Assembly: GCF_051020955.1 (NCBI RefSeq)
Contig: NC_135030.1
Coordinates: 2,408,501-2,472,500, forward strand
Origin: Megalopta genalis
Lineage: Eukaryota > Arthropoda > Insecta > Hymenoptera > Halictidae
DNA length: 64,000 bases
Direction: 5' to 3'
The notes beneath the pieces are model-generated. The model was not told the DNA's origin. It ran no database searches and saw nothing but the letters and a program-made list of their open reading frames with translations. Below are positions 58,308 to 64,000 of this stretch, piece after piece. Position 1 is the stretch's first letter, and every line of letters starts with the position of its first letter. Both the position numbers and the translations under genes were made by a program.

Positions 58308-59366
58308 CATGCAATTTGTTTTATTGGAGTGAAGATTTTTCTGCTCGGAATAGTTATGAAGAATTATGGCAAGAAATATTTTGCTAAAAGAACATTAAAA
58401 AGGTATTACGAAAATTTAAAGAAATGTAGTCTAGTATGACAATCGTTGCAATACTACACCCGTTTAATTAACCCCTTAATGCACAGTTTTTTTTAAAAAG
58501 GCCGGCCAAAAAAATCAATTTTTTAAATGTAAAAAAACACAATTTAGAACGTTGTCTTGGCAAGAAAATTCCAAAAATACAAAAATAATCAAAATTTTTA
58601 TTGCAATTTTGGATTTTGATAACATTGCAGAGAAAATAGTCGAATATTGTAATATTACACGCACATCGACCTTTTTTATCTTTCTTTTCGAATTCCCATT
58701 TCAGAATAAACATTATTATCAGTAAAAATATTTATTTATACTTTTAAAACATAAATAATAACAATATACTAGTATTTATAAAATTAATCAAAATTTTCTT
58801 TTGTGTGATATATTTCGAAACAAGGTGCAGAGCACATAGCCCAACATTGCAACTATTATACATGTAACGACTCTCTTTTCTTTTCCTTTTTCCTTCGCTA
58901 TCTCTTTTAGCACAACACACAGCGCAATATCTTGTGGCAATATCTTATAGCAACATAAAGTACAACGCCGCTCGAATTATCTCGAGTGTGCACAGTTTGG
59001 CCAGTTTAACGCGCTCGAGTTAACTCGAGCGTGCACGTTAAGGGCTTAATAAATGACAATAATAATATCTAAAAGAAGATCAAACAATTTGGTTATGTCA
59101 AGGTTATGATATGCAATTTGTTTTATTCGAGTGAAGATTTTTCTGCTCGGAATAGTTATGAAGAATTATGGCAAGAAATATTTTGCTAAAAGAATATTAA
59201 AAAGGTATTACAAAAATTTAAAGAAATGTAGTCTAGTATGACAATCGTTGCAATACTATACCCGTTTAATTAACCCCTTAATGCACAGTTTTTTTGAAAA
59301 AGGCCGGCCAAAAAAGATCAATTTTTTAAATGTAAAAAAACACAATTTAAAACGTTGTCTTGGCAA
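58308..59366. repeat. Direct duplication around a piggyBac-like element
   Basis: Segment 58308-58566 recurs at 59108-59366, 800 bp apart, with few differences. Each copy consists of about 160 bp of flanking DNA (TTCTGCTCGGAATAGTTATG), the TTAA target and the first 95 or so bases of the element. The second copy stops inside the element. Confidence 0.85.
58472..59045. mobile_element. piggyBac-like nonautonomous element
   Basis: TTAA lies at 58468-58471 and 59046-59049. Ends CCCCTTAATGCACAG and GTGCACGTTAAGGGC are inverted with small differences. A 20-bp palindrome CGCTCGAGTTAACTCGAGCG (59012-59031) and GCTCGAATTATCTCGAGTGT lie near the right end. An 81-codon minus frame (58468-58713) ends at the left tip and is not recognisable as transposase. 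A solo copy of the left end sits at 59274. Confidence 0.7.
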
Positions 59367-60223
59367 TTTGGTCCAGTTTCGAAAAAGTTATTTCTTTTTT
59401 CAAAAGACGTCGAAATATTTCAGGGAGTGCTGTCAGCATTCGGTCAGAGAAAAATGGCATTCCGGGATTCCCGTTCGCAGAAGCGTCGAGTCCCCGTAGA
59501 AACAATTTTACGTGCCAGCGCGAAACGATGTCCCAAAAAGCGCGGACTTCGAGAGCGACTCGGTTGGCTATCTTTTAATCAGAGACACGTCGAACACGTC
59601 ATAGCTCGTCGATCCGACGCGGTTCAATTACTCGGCACGACCGATCACCGTGGAATCAATGAACGTCCGATGACGAATTCCGCTCGCGTCTCGTGCGACG
59701 ACAACTGCCTCGATCTATCCCGTGATCGTTTAATAATCGAACAGTATCGTCGTAGAGAGGCCGCGTGTACGCTACGTTTTCCAATATATCGTTCGCCCCG
59801 GGAAAAAAAAGTGGAGCAAATCGAATTATTTCGCACGTACTCGATTCTATCGGCGAACGCGAACGGTATGGTAAACATCGTGGTCGGAGCGAGCGCGGAG
59901 GACGAGTCCTCGTGCAAAAAACAGCCGTACGTGTCAAACGAATCCTCCGCGAAGCTTGCGAGAGAGTGAAAAAAAGTTCGTCGCGAGCTAAAATTCTGGG
60001 AGCCGTTAAATTCGGATTCGGTTTTAATTCTGCTACGAATTTCAATCCGTCGCATGTTTTCTCCAAGTGTTTCCGTTAATTGCTCATGAACGATGTGCTC
60101 GGCCTGTTTGACCGCGAACGGTAATGGCAACGAATTAGACTTGGCGAACATATATTTCGACCAGGAAATACAAATGACTGCAGATGCTATGTGTCTCTCA
60201 ACTGTATTGCATATGCTTCATTT
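59367..60223. other. GC/CpG-rich island with conflicting long frames
   Basis: At about 59430-60120 a plus frame of 204 codons (59355-59969) overlaps minus frames of 168 and 136 codons. None has a recognised domain. CpG-rich DNA next to AT-rich DNA could be a regulatory island. Confidence 0.25.
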
Positions 60224-60480
60224 GAGCCGTTTATTTTGAAAGTGGCACAAGTCACTTTACCGTAATGAAAAGTGGGGATTTTTTAAATGTTTATACGAAA
60301 TTATTTCTACTGAGAAAAATATCAGTATCCTGAGATAACAGATACAAGTGAATCTTCTCGAAAGTTAGCATCCGTATTTTTAAACGTGTTCAAACGCAAA
60401 CCCTTAAATATGTCGACTTAAAAGCAAAGTGACCGACTTAAAAACAAAGTGACTTATGCCACTTTCAAAATAAACGGCTC
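60224..60480. mobile_element. Inverted-repeat MITE M2, copy 2
   Basis: Ends GAGCCGTTTATTTTGAAAGT and ACTTTCAAAATAAACGGCTC are perfect complements, with ATTT directly outside both. The inner CAAAGTGAC words are repeated at the right (60425 and 60446). At 257 bp it has no coding capacity. Confidence 0.85.
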
Positions 60481-62860
60481 ATTTGACGATAGCAATTGAT
60501 TTCTGTGTTAAATAAAATATTACTTGAAATACTTAATCCGGTTTCACGAATACAGGATAAATATTTAAAATATATATTTGAAAATATGAAATATGTAATA
60601 TTATAAGTACGAAATATGAAATATGTATATATGCATATTGTTAAAAGCAAACAGCTGACAAATATTCCAATCGTATTCAATAATTAAGAGAAACATAAGA
60701 AAATGTTTATTTTTTCCTTACAACTATTAATCGTGAGAAATAGAATTTCAAATAATTAATAGCTCAGATATGTGAAATACTGTTCGAAATAATTGTTTAC
60801 AGTGCATTTTATGAAAATACTGCTTCAATTAATAACTTTCTTTATCACAACATAAATAACTATTTTCAATACACTATCTGTACACAGCTATCTCTATGTC
60901 GTCAAATAAATCTTGAAATATTATTTAATAGAGAGAAGATTATTTCATTAATCATTACCAATACTTTCTCAAATATTTTTACCCAGGTCCGATTAGATTT
61001 ATTATGTTAGTAATGTCGAATTAGATTCTAATTTCGCTGCATTACGATTGTTTAAATAGCACCTGTCGACGCTGATTTCGATTTGCCCTTTCACCACGCG
61101 ATTTATCGTTTTGTATCACGCGCATTGTCAGAGTTCGAAGTATGAAGTTATTTATTCGTAGGAGAAATTTGACTTTGAATAGAACGAGAATAATAGAAAT
61201 CCGTGTTTCTGTCTCCTGCGTACCATTATTCGAAAATTTGAGCATGCACTGGAAAATCGAACGGTTTATTGGAATATCGTTAAAAAAAATATCTATGCTC
61301 TGTCCGATCGAAATTGTTGAGGTTGCATTTCTAAAATCGAATAATTCCGAAAATAAATTACACCGTTCGTAAAGATCACCTGTCGATAAATTCGAACTGC
61401 GGACTTTCAAAAGAGCAGGCTTTTGTGCATTGATTCGACGGTATTATCCCGCAGAAATAACGTGCGCAACGTATGTATCTGTTTGGTTGGCGTACTGTAT
61501 CGATTTCGTTTTTCGAGAATGACGAAAAAGTTGCTACATTCGGTACGAAAATTATTTTACATAAAAACGGAAATACTGTCAAATACCCGAAAAAAAACAG
61601 ATGGATGAATCATTCGAGATATCCAACTAAAGAAACGAAACGATCGGCTGTATAAACTATGAATATAACAGCTGGATCTTCGAGCTTTTACATTTTATAG
61701 TACATGTGTGTGAAATATGTCAAATACAGTCGAACTAAAAGCTTTGGGAACATTGTTCACTATTAACTTTTATATAACAATTGCAGAAAATTGCAATGCT
61801 GAAAGATTCGATACATTCGAAATCCAATGAATATTTTACAATTATTGTTATGATTCTATTTGTGCAAGAAATCGAGAAACGAATTTTAACAACAACAAAA
61901 TAAAATAAAATTACATTCACAAAATGATCGAAGCAATTGTTTGTTCATATCAAATCAATTTCACGATTTATTATTTTAAATATTCGCTACTTGATGGATG
62001 TATAATAATTCACGAAAGTATTTAAAACAGTACAGCTTTTTTTATTTGAATTTTTTTCAGATAGTATGTGATTATTTTGCATTAGATTATATGTGTAAGA
62101 GTCTCTTAAAAAACTTGCAACTCGATAAAATAATAAAATAATTTAATTAGCCTGAACTGTCACAGTGATTCTAACTGTCACAGCGATTAGTATACTAGGA
62201 TCACAATAGATCGTAAATAAAAATTGCAAGAAATGTATTAATCTACATCTAGACAAGCACTTGATTGCTACTTAATTCCTAACTAGTGTAAAAAGAGGCA
62301 TGAGAAATTAAGCTCTTACTACAGAATGAAATAAAAATAATACATTGAGGTCACACATAACCCCAGTATACCAGTAAAAGGTTAAAAAATGGTGGAAATC
62401 GTTATTTTAAAATAACTGCGATAAATATGAAGCCTTTTTACACAGTTCAATAACTCTGGCTTATCCTACATAACTGACTGAAATCTACAAAAAGCATTTC
62501 TCAAATTCACATTACACGTTCGGATCAAAATATAAGAAAACGTAGCATTCAGAGTTTTCTTTATTCCGAGCTATTGCAATTTTTTTCAAAATTTATTTGC
62601 ACATTATCTAGTAAACCAGTCCTCCTAAAACTGAAAAAAGAACTAAATTTAATTCGTCGCGCGAAATGTTTAAAACATTATCCACGTTAAGAGCTGTAGA
62701 AATACTTTCGCGAAACACTATGTATTCAGATCTGGATGTATTTGAAATAACATTATTTGAAGCAACATGTTATTTATTTCATAATTATTTATAGAGATAA
62801 ATATACAGACATAGGTCTGCGATCACTTTTGAAATAACATGATTATAAATATCATTTCAA
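60481..62860. other. AT-rich intergenic, no gene recognised
   Basis: Unique AT-rich sequence with a minus frame of 122 codons (61042-61410) that I do not recognise. Nothing else stands out. Confidence 0.35.
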
Positions 62861-62998
62861 GCAACGCGTTGCTTTATTTTATAATTATTTGAAATAATTT
62901 TGAAGTTTTTCAGAATTAATTATATATATATATAATTAATATTAATATATATACTTCAAAGTTATTTCAAATAATTATAAAATAAAGCAACGCATTGC
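62861..62998. repeat. Hairpin, 46-bp arms with AT loop
   Basis: GCAACGCGTTGCTTTATTTT and onward (62861-62906) is the reverse complement of 62953-62998 with two transition differences. The 46-nt loop is AT-rich. Confidence 0.8.
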
Positions 62999-63499
62999 TA
63001 TATATATATGGTGATTCAAATACCAGCTCTGAGTACTGACATTCTCATCGACATTTCTGCAAAATAAAATAACCGATCTGATCATACTATAAAGATCATC
63101 CGACACTGAAAAGCATTTTTCAATTATAGATCTATTTCAATAAAACAACGATTTTCTTGCGCGACAATATTCGATCGATCCAAACAAAATTATATCAAAG
63201 ATGGACTTATCGAAGAAAGAATTTCGCTCGAAGCGAATCAATATAAAATTATATTAAAACAAAACATTGTATTTCACATGAAACAAAGAATAACGAAATC
63301 ATTGTTCAAAATAGCTACTATCTCGAATGAAACGACATCATTTTCATTATCGAAAAAAACAGCATTGAAAACAACGATTCAAGAAGAACATTTCCAAAAA
63401 TAGTCGATTCTCATTTTCCTCTGAAATCAAAGATTTGCCCAGACCTGTGCAGGCTCTCCTAAACAAACCCTAATGAACGACTCACGGTCGCGATTCTAA
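62999..63499. other. AT-rich intergenic, no gene recognised
   Basis: Unique sequence that becomes GC-richer toward the right edge. Confidence 0.35.
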
Positions 63500-64000
63500 A
63501 TCACACGTACAAGACACCGCTCGGGAATTTTGACTCGGTTCAAGCACGAGGATTCGTTCTACAACTCCGAGCGCCCCGGACACCCCGACGACTCCCTGCG
63601 GGAGGATCGAGTGCGGCACCATGTAATCCCCCACTCTAGACAATTACATTTCATCCTCCATCCAAATACGTCGCCGATGAGGCGAACTTCAAACACGACG
63701 TTCAACGGAGTAGAAGCTTCTAAGCGTAACTCAAACAACGGGGCCGGGAATGGTCTACCCCGGCTAGTCGGACTAGCGCCGTTAAGGGTAGAAAGCGAAC
63801 CACCACCACCGGTTAGATCCTTCGATCGCGGTCCACCAACGGTCTCCGTTCGCCGGAAATCACGGTATCACTGGCCGAGGCGAGGCGAGGCGAGTCGAGG
63901 CGGGGCGGGGCGATGCGAGGCGAGGGTGTCCTCCGCGCCCGGCGCCCGGCTAATATACCTTGGTGAAGGATCGGCGAGTGATGAGAAATTCCGGAGAGAA
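63500..64000. promoter_or_regulatory. CpG-rich, promoter-like right edge
   Basis: GC and CpG content rise sharply. GAGGC repeats and GGGGCGGGGCG GC-boxes lie at about 63874-63926, followed by TAATATAC, a TATA-like word, at 63951. This order would suit a plus-strand gene starting beyond the window. The opposite orientation (TATATTA on minus) is also possible, and a 47-codon minus frame begins at 63622. Promoter function is inferred. Confidence 0.35.

Noticed and set aside
59355..59969. Plus-strand frame of 204 codons
   Set aside because: It starts inside the duplicated piggyBac-like segment and overlaps 168- and 136-codon minus frames. No domain recognised.
1..64000. CRISPR arrays, rRNA or tRNA genes
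   Set aside because: The tandem arrays have no unique spacers of constant length, and I found no tRNA cloverleaf or conserved rRNA segment.

Overview
This is AT-rich eukaryotic DNA with short GC/CpG-rich islands, long AT microsatellites, minisatellites and many decayed class II transposons (mariner, piggyBac-like, foldback MITEs). No bacterial, organellar or viral gene organisation is visible. The mixture, especially three mariner lineages and CpG-containing islands in AT-rich DNA, suggests an insect, plausibly a hymenopteran such as a bee. That assignment is inference from composition and repeats, not from an identified host gene.

No intact host protein-coding gene could be recognised. The coding traces are broken transposases: a mariner at 13.6-14.5 kb, a second mariner lineage at 36.5-37.4 kb, a third present as two matching composite copies at 24.0-25.0 and 54.0-55.2 kb, and the N-terminal part of a probable piggyBac-like transposase at 22.8-23.4 kb. 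One serine/proline-rich open frame next to a splice-donor-like site (about 50.46-50.79 kb, minus strand) is a weak exon candidate. The GC-rich right edge (63.5-64.0 kb) looks promoter-like.

Layout. 0-9 kb: repeat fragments, a foldback element, a 40-bp minisatellite, an 86-bp-arm hairpin, and an array mixing 48- and 65-bp units. 9-16 kb: repeat-poor DNA, then a foldback MITE, the first mariner, and nested MITEs. 16-30 kb: AT arrays, piggyBac and mariner remnants, and a 146-bp array ending in a foldback hairpin. 30-43 kb: MITEs, the second mariner, and nested piggyBac/MITE insertions. 43.2 kb: a 213-bp GC-rich insert in an AT microsatellite that carries a complete minus-strand hammerhead ribozyme. 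44-51 kb: an AT array inside a repeat, flanked by a 16-bp duplication, followed by 102-bp and 184-bp arrays and more MITEs. 51-64 kb: nested tandem repeats, the second composite mariner, piggyBac-like ends with a duplicated flank, and the GC-rich edge.

The most noteworthy signal is the hammerhead ribozyme at 43219-43287. It has the full CUGAUGA/GAAA/GUC core, a helix III of only 4 bp, and two loops that are perfectly complementary over 11 nt. The second theme is AT-rich arrays lying inside transposon copies between short direct duplications (16.9-17.2 kb and 44.9-45.2 kb). The third is foldback elements whose arms have been amplified in tandem (28.7-29.3 and 47.4-48.6 kb). All comparisons were made by reading; no alignment, folding or database search was run.
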